Assembly (NCBI GenBank): GCA_017308475.1
Contig: JAFKEU010000005.1
Location: forward strand, 62,001-126,000
From: Alphaproteobacteria bacterium
Lineage (GTDB): Bacteria; Pseudomonadota; Alphaproteobacteria; Micropepsales; Micropepsaceae
Length of the DNA: 64,000 nucleotides
Direction of reading: 5' to 3'
Part shown: one piece after another, positions 1-8,899 of the stretch
Position numbering within the stretch: position 1 is the stretch's first letter
How the letters are laid out: every line of letters starts with the position of its first letter
The notes under the pieces: model-generated
Seen by the model: only the letters and a program-made list of their open reading frames with translations
The model's database searches: none
What the model was told of the DNA's origin: nothing
Program-made: the position numbers and the translations under genes

Positions 1-1
1 G

Positions 2-313
2 GCGCTGTTGGCGATGGGATCGGCTACAGCCGCGCCTGCTGCCAGAGAAAAACCGCGGCCCAACAGTCCGGTGCCGGTAATGGCCCTGCCCCATCCGCCG
101 GACGATATCGCCACCGCCAATGTGCGCGACGCCGATGGGCGGATCGTGGGCGCGGTCCAGCGGGTCGTGATGAAGAAGGATGGCATGCCGATCCGGATTG
201 CGGTCGCATTGCTCGGCGACCCCGATCATCTGGTCAGCCTGGATGCGCCGCGCCTGCGCTATGACGTCAAAAGGAACGAGATCCGGCTTCCGCGGCAGAC
301 CATCGGCGACTAG
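2..313 (+). CDS. PRC-barrel-like secreted protein, 5' end missing
   Basis: The reading frame is open to the left edge, so the gene starts outside the window; 103 codons are visible. The first visible residues (ALLAMGSATAAPAA) look like the end of a signal peptide with an Ala-x-Ala cleavage site, which suggests export. Residues around VRDADGRIVGAVQRVV and VSLDAPRLRYD have the spacing of a PRC-barrel-like fold (a short beta domain with a conserved turn). Function is unknown. A start at TTG 8 or ATG 14 is possible but would destroy the signal peptide, so I favour a truncated gene. Confidence 0.5.
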   Translation, partial: ALLAMGSATAAPAAREKPRPNSPVPVMALPHPPDDIATANVRDADGRIVGAVQRVVMKKDGMPIRIAVALLGDPDHLVSLDAPRLRYDVKRNEIRLPRQTIGD

Positions 314-448
314 CACGGCGTGCGCGCAGCGAAGATCGCGGCGGTGAAATCCATTGGGCAACGACATCGCCCGGGCTGAACGCCCGGTACGATCGATGCG
401 GCGCAGCAAAATGCCTGCACGCCCGGCGCGTCCGGCGTCCACATGCAA

Positions 449-478
449 TTGTTTTAGGGGCGCCTGTTGTCCTATTCT
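449..478 (+). promoter_or_regulatory. Possible sigma-70 promoter for the Cfa-like gene
   Basis: A TTGTTT hexamer (449-454) and a TATTCT hexamer (473-478) are separated by 18 bases and lie about 28 bases upstream of the methyltransferase start. This is only a match by eye. The rest of the 314-505 gap holds a small CGGGC/GCCCG hairpin and no credible gene. Confidence 0.3.
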
Positions 479-505
479 GCGGCGGGGCTATTGGGCTGAG
501 CTGGC

Positions 506-1672
506 ATGTCACTGATCCCTGCTTCCTATGTCGAGAAAAGCTGGCGCAGGGCGCTGGCTGGCCTGGAATACGGCACCCTGGAATTCGTCGCCCCGAACGG
601 CGAGGTGACGGTGGCGAAAGGCGCAAACCCCGGACCGTCGGCGCGGTTTCAGATCCGCGACTGGGAGATGCTGCGCAAGATCCTGGCGCGCGGCGACATC
701 GGGTTGGGCGAAGAATATATCGCGGGAAACTGGGACACCGACAGCGTGGAACGGCTGGTCAGCCTGTTCCTGCTTAACCTGGACCATTTCGAGGATTTCT
801 CGGACGGCAACCTGATCAACCGGCTGGGCTTTGTCATCCACAATGCGCTGGTCAGGCGCAATACCATCAAGGGCTCGTCGCGCAACATCAAGGCGCATTA
901 CGATGTGGGCAACGAGTTCTATTCGCTCTGGCTGGACCGGAGCATGACCTATTCCTCGGCGCTGTTCGACGGCGCCGCCGACCTTTATCGCGCCCAGCAG
1001 AACAAGTATGAGCGCATCCTGTCCAAATTCCACAAGGCCAAGGCTGGGGTCCTGGAGATCGGCTGCGGCTGGGGCGGCTTTGCGGAACGCGCCAGCGCGG
1101 ATGGACATCATGTGACGGGGCTGACCATATCGCCGGCGCAGCACAAGTTCGCCACGGACCGGCTGGGCAGCAACGCCGATATAAGGCTCGAGGACTATCG
1201 CCGCTGCCGGGGCCAGTTCGACAACATCGTGTCCATCGAGATGTTCGAGGCGGTGGGCGAGCAATACTGGCCGAAATATTTCCAGGTGGTCGCCGAACGG
1301 CTGAAGCGCGGCGGGCGCGCCATCATCCAGACCATCACCATCCGCGACGAACTGTTCGCCGGCTATCGCGGGCGCAGCGACTTCGTGCGCCACTATGTCT
1401 TTCCCGGCGGGATGCTGCCCAGCCTGGCGCGCTTCCGCGAGGAGGCCGAGCGCGCGGGCCTGAATTTCGTCGGCGCCTTCGGATTCGGCAAGGACTATGC
1501 CCGCACCCTGCGCGAATGGCTGGTGCGGATGCAGGCCCAGGAAGGCGCCATCAGGACGCTGGGCCACGACCAGCAGTTTTTGCGCAACTGGGAATTCTAT
1601 CTGGGCATCTGCGCCGCCGCCTTCGCGGTCGGCCGCACGGACGTGGTTCAGGTCGAACTGGTAAATGCCTGA
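506..1672 (+). CDS. cfa: Cyclopropane-fatty-acyl-phospholipid synthase family methyltransferase
   Basis: A 388-residue SAM-dependent methyltransferase that would transfer a methylene group to unsaturated acyl chains of membrane phospholipids. The SAM-binding glycine motif is visible (VLEIGCGWGGFAERA). The family motif SMTYSSALF follows an N-terminal lipid-binding region, and the length matches Cfa (about 380-400). The C-terminal half has the family's YxFPGG-like segment (HYVFPGGMLP). It is monocistronic and ends in a hairpin. Cfa, UfaA and mycolic-acid-type enzymes share this fold, so the exact product is not certain. Confidence 0.85.
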   Translation: MSLIPASYVEKSWRRALAGLEYGTLEFVAPNGEVTVAKGANPGPSARFQIRDWEMLRKILARGDIGLGEEYIAGNWDTDSVERLVSLFLLNLDHFEDFSDGNLINRLGFVIHNALVRRNTIKGSSRNIKAHYDVGNEFYSLWLDRSMTYSSALFDGAADLYRAQQNKYERILSKFHKAKAGVLEIGCGWGGFAERASADGHHVTGLTISPAQHKFATDRLGSNADIRLEDYRRCRGQFDNIVSIEMFEAVGEQYWPKYFQVVAERLKRGGRAIIQTITIRDELFAGYRGRSDFVRHYVFPGGMLPSLARFREEAERAGLNFVGAFGFGKDYARTLREWLVRMQAQEGAIRTLGHDQQFLRNWEFYLGICAAAFAVGRTDVVQVELVNA

Positions 1673-1673
1673 A

Positions 1674-1696
1674 CCCCATCCGTCTGCCGGATGGGG
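1674..1696 (+). terminator. Hairpin just after the Cfa-like gene
   Basis: A perfect 9-bp inverted repeat CCCCATCCG / CGGATGGGG with a 5-base loop begins two bases after the stop codon. There is no T-tract, so it is terminator-like at most. Confidence 0.4.
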
Positions 1697-1747
1697 ATGG
1701 CCGCACCGCGGAATGCGGCGCTCGAGCCTTCGGAAAACACAGGTCCG

Positions 1748-1783
1748 CCTCCCCCTTCAGCGCATTACGCAGCAAGGGGGAGG
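1748..1783. repeat. CCTCCCCC/GGGGGAGG intergenic hairpin, copy 1
   Basis: A perfect 10-bp inverted repeat (CCTCCCCCTT / AAGGGGGAGG) with an inner GCG/CGC stem, between two convergent genes. Similar hairpins occur at 12526-12558, 28953-28988 and 43520-43556, so this is a dispersed family. Its position suggests a bidirectional terminator or a transcript-stabilising element. Confidence 0.6.
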
Positions 1784-1842
1784 TGGTTTCAGCGGGCGAT
1801 GGCGACTTTCGGGAGCCGGGCGGAAGCGGAAACCGGAGGGGT

Positions 1843-2628
1843 TCATTTCATTATGTCCGCAAAACTGAGTCTTGCGTCGAACAGCGAACGTACCACCAGC
1901 TGGATGCGGGTGGAGACGCCGAAGCGGCGTTTGGCATCTTCGATGTGCTTGTGCACGGTGGATTCGCTGATCCCCAGAAGCTGGCCGATCTCCCAGTCGC
2001 TCTTGCCCTGGGCAACCAGCACCACACAGTCGCGCTGGCGGGGGGTCAGTTGCGGCACGGTGGCCGGGGAGGCGGATACCGGCGGATCGGGGCCGCGCAG
2101 CCGCTCGGCCGCGTCGAAGGCCAGCGCGCCGACATAGTGGCCCGCTGCCAGGCCCTCCAGCGGCAGGCAGGCGCCGTTCCTCATCGCAAAGCTGCAGCAG
2201 CCGGCAAAGACGGAATAGCCGCCCGCCTCTTCGACGCGGCCCGGCCGGTGAACCGGTATCGTTACCGCCGCGCCCACGCCGGCGGCCACCGCGCCATCCA
2301 GGAAATCCCGCTGGGCCGGCGTCAGCGCGGACAGGCGCGGAATGTCCGACCAGAGAAAGGGCGGATAGGTTTGGGCGGCGGCGGCCAGCACGGCATCCTC
2401 GGCCGGCGAGGGGGCCGCGCTCCAGCCGGCCGGCATGTCGGCCAGCCAGGTGCCCCCGCACGCGCCCTGCAAGAGGACATGATGGAAGCCGAGCGCCCGT
2501 GCGGCATTGCAGAGCGCAACGCGCAGCCGTGGCGTGCCGGTGGCCGCGCGCGCGGCCCGGGAAAATTCCTGCACGATCCGGGCACGCCGGTCGGCCGGCA
2601 CCTGAACCATCTGCGGTGCTTCGCTCAT
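1843..2628 (-). CDS. LuxR-family transcriptional regulator (solo)
   Basis: A 261-residue regulator. The C-terminal ~65 residues form a LuxR/FixJ helix-turn-helix: LTPRQRDCVVLVAQGKSDWEIG followed by the recognition helix region ISESTVHKHIEDAKRRFGV. The N-terminal ~170 residues fit the size of an autoinducer-binding domain, but the usual Trp/Tyr/Asp pocket pattern is not obvious, so the ligand is unknown. No luxI-type synthase lies in the window, making this a solo. It is divergent from the FMN reductase gene, a plausible target. Confidence 0.8.
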   Translation of the reverse strand: MSEAPQMVQVPADRRARIVQEFSRAARAATGTPRLRVALCNAARALGFHHVLLQGACGGTWLADMPAGWSAAPSPAEDAVLAAAAQTYPPFLWSDIPRLSALTPAQRDFLDGAVAAGVGAAVTIPVHRPGRVEEAGGYSVFAGCCSFAMRNGACLPLEGLAAGHYVGALAFDAAERLRGPDPPVSASPATVPQLTPRQRDCVVLVAQGKSDWEIGQLLGISESTVHKHIEDAKRRFGVSTRIQLVVRSLFDARLSFADIMK

Positions 2629-2683
2629 CCGGCGAGTCTAACGCGCAATTTCCGCGGCGCGAGTTCTTTCGCCGAGACCTGCG

Positions 2684-2694
2684 GCAAAATTTGC
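2684..2694. promoter_or_regulatory. Possible operator between LuxR regulator and reductase
   Basis: GCAAAATTTGC is a 5+1+5 inverted repeat in the 109-bp divergent region. A second half-site GCGCAA (2643-2648) faces TTGCGC (2691-2696). It could be the binding site of the adjacent regulator. This is inference from position and symmetry only. Confidence 0.25.
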
Positions 2695-2737
2695 GCTGAG
2701 ATGCAGCAGACTTGTCCGAATTCAACCGGAGTTCGTC

Positions 2738-3313
2738 ATGGCCCCATCCATCCAGGTTCTTGCCATCTGCGGGTCGCTGCGCAAGGGCTCCTTCAATCGC
2801 ATGGCAATGAATGCGGCCATATCGGCGGCACCGGAGGCGATGCATTTCACCGAAGGCGCGCTCGGCGAACTTCCACTTTACAATGAGGATGTGCGCGTGG
2901 CGGGAGAGCCGCCCGCCGTGACGCAACTGAAGGCGCAGGTCGCGGCGGCCGACGCGATATTGTTTGTGACGCCCGAATACAATTATTCCATGCCCGGCGT
3001 GCTGAAGAATGCGATCGACTGGGTTTCGCGCCCGGCCGCCACATCGCCCTTCGACGGCAAGCCGGTGGCCATGCTGGGCGCCAGTGCCGGGTTGATGGGT
3101 ACGGTCAGAAGCCAGCTTCATCTGCGCCAGACCTGCCAGGCGCTGAACATGCTGGTGATGGCAAGGCCGGAGGTGATGATCAGCCAGGCGGCCAGCCGGT
3201 TCGACCCCGACGGCAGGTTGACGGATGAAGCCACAGGGCGGTTCATCGCCCAGCTGATGGCCGCCTTCCAGGACTGGATATTGCGGCTGAAAGCCGCTCC
3301 CCCTCCCGGTTAA
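2738..3313 (+). CDS. NADPH-dependent FMN reductase
   Basis: A 191-residue flavodoxin-fold reductase of the ChrR/azoreductase type, which uses NAD(P)H and bound FMN to reduce quinones or similar acceptors in the cytosol. The FMN phosphate loop is visible at residues 10-18 (CGSLRKGSFN). The family segment TPEYNYSMPGVLKNAIDW is intact, as is the later GASAGLMGT loop. A GGAG ribosome-binding site precedes the ATG. It is divergent from the LuxR regulator and may be controlled by it. The natural substrate cannot be told from the sequence. Confidence 0.85.
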   Translation: MAPSIQVLAICGSLRKGSFNRMAMNAAISAAPEAMHFTEGALGELPLYNEDVRVAGEPPAVTQLKAQVAAADAILFVTPEYNYSMPGVLKNAIDWVSRPAATSPFDGKPVAMLGASAGLMGTVRSQLHLRQTCQALNMLVMARPEVMISQAASRFDPDGRLTDEATGRFIAQLMAAFQDWILRLKAAPPPG

Positions 3314-3391
3314 CGGCGGTCACAAAATCGCTGTTTTCGGATGCGAGATCGGATATGGAGGGTCGCGCTCCCAAAGCTCCAAGGGTTGTCC

Positions 3392-3763
3392 ATGTTTCGC
3401 AAGAGTTTCACCGCGTTGGCGCTGCTGGCGTGCATGACCGCCGTGGCCCATGCCGAAGGCGATCCGGCCAGAGGCGCCCAGGTGTTCAAGCGTTGCGCCA
3501 TCTGCCACACCGACAACAAGGGCGGCGGCGATGGCCTGGGCCCCAACCTGTACGGGATCGCCGGACGCAAGGCCGCGACCCGGCCAGGATTTTCCTACTC
3601 CCCGGCCCTGCAGAAATCCGGCATCGTCTGGACCCAGCCAAACCTGGCCAAATGGGTCGAAAAACCGGCACGCATGGTTCCCGGTACCAAGATGGCGTTC
3701 AGCGGTATCACCAGCAAGAAGCAGCAGGCAGACCTGATCGCCTTTCTGGTGAAGCTGAAATAG
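3392..3763 (+). CDS. Class I cytochrome c
   Basis: A 123-residue periplasmic electron carrier. The chosen start (MFRKSFTALALLACMTAVAHA) gives a clean signal peptide; an upstream in-frame ATG at 3341 would bury it. The heme attachment site is CAICH and the distal methionine is in PGTKMAF, the arrangement of mitochondrial-type cytochrome c2/c550. It stands alone between the FMN reductase and the etf genes. Electron donor and acceptor are not evident from context. Confidence 0.88.
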   Translation: MFRKSFTALALLACMTAVAHAEGDPARGAQVFKRCAICHTDNKGGGDGLGPNLYGIAGRKAATRPGFSYSPALQKSGIVWTQPNLAKWVEKPARMVPGTKMAFSGITSKKQQADLIAFLVKLK

Positions 3764-3861
3764 GCCGCGTTCCCGCCGCTCCTGCGGCAGGATGACGCAA
3801 TTTGTCCAATTCGCTACAATGCTGCATTGCGGTGACGGATGGGCATTCCCGTGGCGATTCG

Positions 3862-3891
3862 TTGACATGCCTTGGCGGCCCCGCCTAGTTT
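3862..3891 (+). promoter_or_regulatory. Sigma-70-like promoter before etfB
   Basis: TTGACA (3862-3867) and TAGTTT (3886-3891) are spaced by 18 bases, about 85 bases upstream of etfB. The remainder of the 3764-3975 gap contains nothing recognisable. Confidence 0.4.
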
Positions 3892-3975
3892 TTGCGCCGC
3901 ACAACGAGACGGTACCTTCCGCGTTGCCCAATTTGGCGGCGGCGCGGCATCGGTGCCCAAGGGGTCAGGCACGCG

Positions 3976-4725
3976 ATGAAGGTATTGGTGCCCGTAAAGC
4001 GGGTGATTGATTACAACGTCAAGGTCCGCGTGAAGGCGGATCAAAGCGGTGTGGACCTGGCGAATGTCAAAATGTCCATGAACCCATTTGACGAAATCGC
4101 CGTGGAAGAAGCGGTCCGGCTGAAGGAAAAAGGCAAGGTGACCGAGGTGGTTGCCGTATCCATCGGCCCGCAGCAGGCGTCCGAGACCCTGCGCACGGCC
4201 CTGGCGATGGGCGCGGACAGGGGCCTCTTGGTCAAGGCCGACGGGCCGGTCGAGCCGCTGGCGGTCGCCAAGATCCTGAAGGCCATCGTGGATGCGGAAA
4301 AGCCGGACCTGGTGATTGCTGGAAAACAGGCCATCGACGACGATTCCAACCAGGTGGGCCAGATGCTGGCCGCGCTGCTGGGCTGGGGCCAGGGGACTTT
4401 TGCCCATTCGCTGGAACTGGATGGCGCCAGCGCGAAGATCGCGCGCGAGATCGATGGCGGGCTGCAGACGGTGACGGTGAAGCTGCCCGCGGTGATGACC
4501 ACCGACCTGCGCCTGAACCAGCCGCGCTATGCCTCGTTGCCCAATATCATGAAGGCCAAAAAGAAGCCCATCGCGGAAAAGACTCCCGCCGATTACGGTG
4601 TCGATACCGCCCCGCGCCTGAAGGTGCTGAAGGTGAGCGAACCGCCAAGGCGCGGCGCGGGCGTGAAGGTGGCCTCTGTCGCCGAACTGTTGGACAGGCT
4701 GAAGGACGCGGGAGTGATGCCGTGA
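3976..4725 (+). CDS. etfB: Electron transfer flavoprotein, beta subunit
   Basis: A 249-residue beta subunit of the ETF heterodimer, which takes electrons from acyl-CoA and other dehydrogenases and passes them to ETF-ubiquinone oxidoreductase. The start [12 protein letters not shown] is the canonical N-terminus. The AMP/FAD segment [15 protein letters not shown] and the signature region [27 protein letters not shown] are present, without a run of special insertions. It overlaps etfA by GTGA, so the two are translationally coupled, and a hydroxyacyl-CoA dehydrogenase follows. Confidence 0.95.
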   Translation: MKVLVPVKRVIDYNVKVRVKADQSGVDLANVKMSMNPFDEIAVEEAVRLKEKGKVTEVVAVSIGPQQASETLRTALAMGADRGLLVKADGPVEPLAVAKILKAIVDAEKPDLVIAGKQAIDDDSNQVGQMLAALLGWGQGTFAHSLELDGASAKIAREIDGGLQTVTVKLPAVMTTDLRLNQPRYASLPNIMKAKKKPIAEKTPADYGVDTAPRLKVLKVSEPPRRGAGVKVASVAELLDRLKDAGVMP

Positions 4726-5666
4726 CCTCCCTTGTCATCGCCGAACATGACAACGCCCTGCTGAAGGACGCGACCCACAAGACGGTGACGGCCGCAGCCG
4801 CCATATCCTCCCCCGTGCATGTGCTGGTCGCTGGCAAGGGATGTGCCGCCGTCGCCCAGGCTGCCGCGAAGATCGCAGGCGTCGAGAAAGTGTTGCTGGC
4901 TGATGCGCCGTACCTGGAGAAGATGCTGGCCGAGCCGATGGAGGCGCTGATCCTGTCGGTGGCAGACGGCTATGAAGCCATCCTCGCGCCCGCCACGACC
5001 ACGGGAAAGAACTATCTGCCGCGCGTGGCCGCGAAACTGGATGTGCCGCAGGTCTCCGAAATCCTGAAAGTGGTGTCGCCCGACACGTTCGAGCGGCCGA
5101 TCTATGCCGGCAATGCCATCGAGACGGTCCAGGCGTCCGCCGGCAAGAAAGTCATCACCGTGCGCACCACCGCTTTTGCGGCGGCGGCGGAAGGCGCAAG
5201 CGCGGCGGTCGAAAGCGTGACGGTGCCGCCCGATCCGGGCCTTTCGGGCTTTGCGGGAGAGGAACTGTCGAAGTCCGAGCGGCCCGAACTGACCAGTGCG
5301 AAGATCGTGATTTCGGGCGGGCGCGGCCTGGGTTCGGCGGAAAATTTCCATCTGCTGGATTCCATCGCCGACAAGTTGCATGCCGCGGTGGGTGCGTCGC
5401 GCGCCGCGGTCGATGCCGGCTATGTGCCCAACGACTATCAGGTGGGCCAGACCGGCAAGGTGGTGGCGCCTGATCTTTACCTTGCCGTCGGAATATCGGG
5501 CGCCATCCAGCACCTGGCTGGTATGAAAGACTCCAGAGTCATCGCCGCGATCAACAAGGACGAAGAAGCCCCGATATTCCAGGTGGCCGACTATGGGCTG
5601 GTCGCGGACCTGTTCAAGGCGCTGCCGGAGCTGGACGAAGAACTGGCCAGGCGCGGTTACAAGTAA
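4722..5666 (+). CDS. etfA: Electron transfer flavoprotein, alpha subunit
   Basis: A 314-residue FAD-binding alpha subunit, partner of EtfB. The C-terminal FAD domain shows [15 protein letters not shown], the [23 protein letters not shown] stretch, and [14 protein letters not shown], all family hallmarks. It starts at GTG 4722, overlapping the etfB stop. The gene set etfBA plus hbd points to fatty acid or hydroxybutyrate oxidation feeding the quinone pool. Confidence 0.95.
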   Translation: MTSLVIAEHDNALLKDATHKTVTAAAAISSPVHVLVAGKGCAAVAQAAAKIAGVEKVLLADAPYLEKMLAEPMEALILSVADGYEAILAPATTTGKNYLPRVAAKLDVPQVSEILKVVSPDTFERPIYAGNAIETVQASAGKKVITVRTTAFAAAAEGASAAVESVTVPPDPGLSGFAGEELSKSERPELTSAKIVISGGRGLGSAENFHLLDSIADKLHAAVGASRAAVDAGYVPNDYQVGQTGKVVAPDLYLAVGISGAIQHLAGMKDSRVIAAINKDEEAPIFQVADYGLVADLFKALPELDEELARRGYK

Positions 5667-5677
5667 AGGCAACGGAC

Positions 5678-6553
5678 ATGACCATTGAACGCATTGGAGT
5701 GATCGGCGCCGGACAGATGGGGACTGGCATTGCCCATGTCCTTGCCCTTGCCGGCTATGACGTGATGCTGGACGACCTCAACAAGGAGGTGCTGAACAAG
5801 GCGCTGGAGCGCATCGAGAAGAACATGCAGCGCCAGGCCGCCAAGGGCGCGATCAGGGAAGAAGAGATCGCTCCGGCGCTGACGCGCATCCATACCACGT
5901 CCACCATGGACGACCTTAAGGATCGCGACCTGGTGATCGAGGCGGCCACCGAGGATGAGGCGATCAAGAAGAGAATCTTCCAGGACCTGTGCACCCGCAT
6001 CGCGCCGAACTGCCTGATCGCCACCAACACCTCGTCCATCTCGGTGACGCGGCTGGCGGCGGCCACCGACCGGCCGGAGAATTTCATCGGCCTGCACTTC
6101 ATGAATCCGGTGCCGCTGATGCAGCTGGTCGAGGTGATCCGCGGCATCGCCACCAACGACACGACCTTCCAGGCGGCGCTGGAGATCGTCAAGCGCGTGG
6201 GCAAGACCGCGGCCTATGCCGAGGACTTTCCCGCCTTCATCGTCAACCGCATCCTGCTGCCGATGATCAACGAGGCGGTCTATACGCTGTATGAGGGCGT
6301 CGGAAACGTCGATGCCATCGACACCGCCATGCGGCTGGGCGCCAACCATCCGATGGGTCCCTTGCAGCTGGCCGACTTCATCGGCCTGGATACCTGCCTT
6401 GCCGTCATGCAGGTGCTCTACGAAGGGCTGGCAGATTCCAAATACCGGCCCTGCCCGCTGCTGGTGAAATATGTCGAGGCCGGGTGGCTGGGCCGCAAGA
6501 CGGGTCGCGGATTCTACGATTACCGGGGCGAGCATCCGGTGCCCACGCGGTAA
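5678..6553 (+). CDS. hbdA: 3-hydroxybutyryl-CoA dehydrogenase
   Basis: A 291-residue NAD(P)-dependent enzyme interconverting 3-hydroxyacyl-CoA and acetoacyl-CoA. The Rossmann motif [17 protein letters not shown] is at the N-terminus. The catalytic His lies in [11 protein letters not shown] and the later [18 protein letters not shown] segment is conserved. The length matches short-chain enzymes of the PaaH/Hbd type rather than multifunctional FadB. It sits 11 bases behind etfA and probably shares its transcript. Confidence 0.92.
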   Translation: MTIERIGVIGAGQMGTGIAHVLALAGYDVMLDDLNKEVLNKALERIEKNMQRQAAKGAIREEEIAPALTRIHTTSTMDDLKDRDLVIEAATEDEAIKKRIFQDLCTRIAPNCLIATNTSSISVTRLAAATDRPENFIGLHFMNPVPLMQLVEVIRGIATNDTTFQAALEIVKRVGKTAAYAEDFPAFIVNRILLPMINEAVYTLYEGVGNVDAIDTAMRLGANHPMGPLQLADFIGLDTCLAVMQVLYEGLADSKYRPCPLLVKYVEAGWLGRKTGRGFYDYRGEHPVPTR

Positions 6554-6670
6554 CCATTCCGTTATCGCGGCGCGAGGAATTTTGTGATCTGAGCAGGAGC
6601 GAGGAGCGATGTGGGCGCAATGGCCCATGAGCGACGAGCGACGCACTCAGGGCGCAAAAGAACCGCGCCG

Positions 6671-7234
6671 TCAGGTTCCGGTGATGCGCTTGAAGTATGC
6701 CACCGCTTCGGGCGTCGCCCATTCCGCCGGGCCTTCCGCCTTGGCAATCACATTGCCCTTGGGATCGATCAGCACCGTCATCGGCAGGCCATAGGCGCCG
6801 AATTTGCGGACCATGGTGATGTCGGTATCGACAAACGTACCCAGCCGTCCGGCCTTGTGGCTCTTCAGGAAGGCGTCGGCCTGGGCGGGCGTGTCGCGGC
6901 CCACATCCACGGCGATCACCCGAAGTCCCGGCGCATGGCGCGACAGGGTGGCCAGGGCCGGAAGCTCGGCGACGCAGGGTCCGCACCAGGTGGCCCACAG
7001 GTTCAGCAGCACATAGCGGCCCTTGAAGTCCGACAGGGCAAAGCGGCGGCCCCCGGCGTCGGAAAACGCCACCTGGGGCGCGGCTTTTTGCGGATTTTGC
7101 AGCTTCAGCGCGGCAAGCGAGGCCGGCGGCGCGAGCCCCTGATGGACAGAAAGCAGCCCTTTCCCATATAGGATGCCCAGCGCGACCGCGAGGAGGATCG
7201 CCAGGACGGTGATGATCTTCGCGGGTCTGTTCAT
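6671..7234 (-). CDS. tlpA: TlpA-like thiol:disulfide interchange protein
   Basis: A 187-residue membrane-anchored thioredoxin-fold protein. An N-terminal transmembrane anchor (residues about 7-24) precedes a periplasmic redoxin domain with active site WCGPC, in the setting [19 protein letters not shown]. TlpA-type proteins reduce periplasmic disulfides, for example during cytochrome c or oxidase maturation. It is divergent from argH with only 32 bases between starts, a pairing seen in other alphaproteobacteria. Confidence 0.88.
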   Translation of the reverse strand: MNRPAKIITVLAILLAVALGILYGKGLLSVHQGLAPPASLAALKLQNPQKAAPQVAFSDAGGRRFALSDFKGRYVLLNLWATWCGPCVAELPALATLSRHAPGLRVIAVDVGRDTPAQADAFLKSHKAGRLGTFVDTDITMVRKFGAYGLPMTVLIDPKGNVIAKAEGPAEWATPEAVAYFKRITGT

Positions 7235-7266
7235 CTTTCGTAACTGTACCTGGCCGGATCGGGTCT

Positions 7267-8649
7267 ATGAGCAGCAATAAGATGTGGGGCGGCCGTTTCG
7301 AGTCCGGCCCCGCCGACATCATGAGGGAGATTACCCCCTCGATCGATTTCGACAAGCGCCTGGCCGCCGAGGACCTGGCGGGTAGCCGCGCGCATTGCCG
7401 CATGCTGGCCGCCGAACGCATCATTTCCAAGGATGACGGCCAGGCTATCCTGGCCGGGCTGGACGCGATCGAAAAGGAAATCGCCGCCGGCGAATTTGTC
7501 TTCAAGCGGGAACTGGAAGACATCCACCTGAACATCGAGGCGCGGCTGGCAGAGCTGATCGGCCCGGCGGCGGGGCGCCTGCATACCGCACGTTCGCGCA
7601 ACGACCAGGTGGTGACCGATTTCCGCCTGTGGGTGCGCAGCGCCTGCGAGCGCGCCGACCATGGTCTTCTGGCGCTGCAAAGGGCGCTCTATGCCCAGGC
7701 CGAGAAGCATACCGGCACTATCATGCCGGGCTTCACCCATATGCAGGTGGCACAGCCGGTGACCTTCGGCCATCACATGATGGCCTATGTCGAAATGTTC
7801 GCCCGCGACCGCGGCCGCTTCGAGGATGCCAGGAAGCGGCTGAACGAATCTCCCCTGGGCGCCGCGGCACTGGCCGGCACCTCCTTTGTCATCGACCGCG
7901 ACAACACCGCGCTGGCGCTGGGCTTCGCCCGGCCGATGCGCAATTCCATGGATGCGATTTCGGCGCGCGACTTCGCGCTGGAATATCTGGCGGCCTGTTC
8001 GATCTGCGCGGTGCACCTGTCGCGGCTGGCGGGCGAGCTGGTGCAATGGTCGACGCCCGCTTTCGGATTCGTGAAACTGTCGGACGCCTTCACCACCGGC
8101 TCGTCGATCATGCCGCAGAAGCGCAATCCCGACGCCGCCGAACTGATCCGCGGCAAGACCGGCCGGGTGCTGGGCGATTTCGTGGCGCTGGCCACCGTGG
8201 TCAAGGGCCTGGTGCTGACCTATGGCACCGACCTGCAGGAAGACAAGGAGCGGGTGTTCGATGCCGCCGACACGCTGGAGCTTTGCCTGGCGGCCATGGC
8301 GGCGATGATCGCCGACCTGACTGCCCAGCCCGAGGCCATGGCCAAAGCCGCCGAACCGGGCTTTCCCACGGCCACCGACCTGGCGGACTGGGTGGTGCGC
8401 GTGTTGAAAAAGCCGTTCCGCGAGGCCCATCACATCGCCGGTTCGATCGTCAGGCGCGCCGAAGCGCTGGGCGTGACGCTGGACAGGCTGCCCCTGGCCG
8501 AAATGCAGGCGGTCGATCCCGACATCACCGACGGCGTTTTCGAGGTCCTGTCGCTGGAAGCGTCGGTCAATTCGCGCATGAGCCTTGGCGGCACCGCGCC
8601 TGCAAGGGTGAAGGAACAGCTGGCCTATTGGCGGGAGCGGCTGTCATGA
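7267..8649 (+). CDS. argH: Argininosuccinate lyase
   Basis: A 460-residue cytosolic enzyme that splits argininosuccinate to arginine and fumarate, the last step of arginine synthesis. The fumarase/aspartase superfamily signature [16 protein letters not shown] is complete. N-terminal MWGGRF, the [10 protein letters not shown] motif and [11 protein letters not shown] are as expected. Full length. The stop overlaps the start of the next small lipoprotein gene (ATGA). Confidence 0.97.
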   Translation: MSSNKMWGGRFESGPADIMREITPSIDFDKRLAAEDLAGSRAHCRMLAAERIISKDDGQAILAGLDAIEKEIAAGEFVFKRELEDIHLNIEARLAELIGPAAGRLHTARSRNDQVVTDFRLWVRSACERADHGLLALQRALYAQAEKHTGTIMPGFTHMQVAQPVTFGHHMMAYVEMFARDRGRFEDARKRLNESPLGAAALAGTSFVIDRDNTALALGFARPMRNSMDAISARDFALEYLAACSICAVHLSRLAGELVQWSTPAFGFVKLSDAFTTGSSIMPQKRNPDAAELIRGKTGRVLGDFVALATVVKGLVLTYGTDLQEDKERVFDAADTLELCLAAMAAMIADLTAQPEAMAKAAEPGFPTATDLADWVVRVLKKPFREAHHIAGSIVRRAEALGVTLDRLPLAEMQAVDPDITDGVFEVLSLEASVNSRMSLGGTAPARVKEQLAYWRERLS

Positions 8650-8789
8650 GGCGGCTGGCGCTGATTGTCCTGGTTGCGCTGGCGGTAGCGGGCTGCGGCG
8701 TGAAGAACGATCTGGTGCGCCCCAACGGCCAGCCCACCGCCAGGGGCGACAAGGATCCGTCAAAGCCGCCTTATCCGATAGGGCGCTAG
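8646..8789 (+). CDS. Small lipoprotein (LptM/YifL-like)
   Basis: A 47-residue lipoprotein beginning inside the argH stop codon. The lipobox LAVAGC places the lipidated Cys at residue 17, followed by [11 protein letters not shown]. The short charged, Pro-rich tail resembles the alphaproteobacterial small lipoproteins found between argH and lysA. Some relatives (LptM) stabilise the LptDE outer-membrane complex. Here that role is only suggested by size and position. Confidence 0.75.
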   Translation: MRRLALIVLVALAVAGCGVKNDLVRPNGQPTARGDKDPSKPPYPIGR

Positions 8790-8805
8790 GAGACTGGCAA
8801 ACCCG

Positions 8806-8880
8806 CCTCACCCTTCGACAGGCTCTGGGTGAGGGCTTAGATTGAACTCCTCATGCCGGGCCTGTCGAAGCATGGGGACA
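8806..8880. repeat. CTTCGACAGGCTC intergenic palindromic repeat, copy 1
   Basis: The element runs CTTCGACAGGCTC … GGGCCTGTCGAAG, so its ends are inverted copies of each other. A close relative is at 44955-45027 and a fragment at about 28582-28612. It fills the gap between the small lipoprotein gene and lysA and contains no gene. Confidence 0.6.
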
Positions 8881-8899
8881 ATGATCCGGTCCGAATTTC

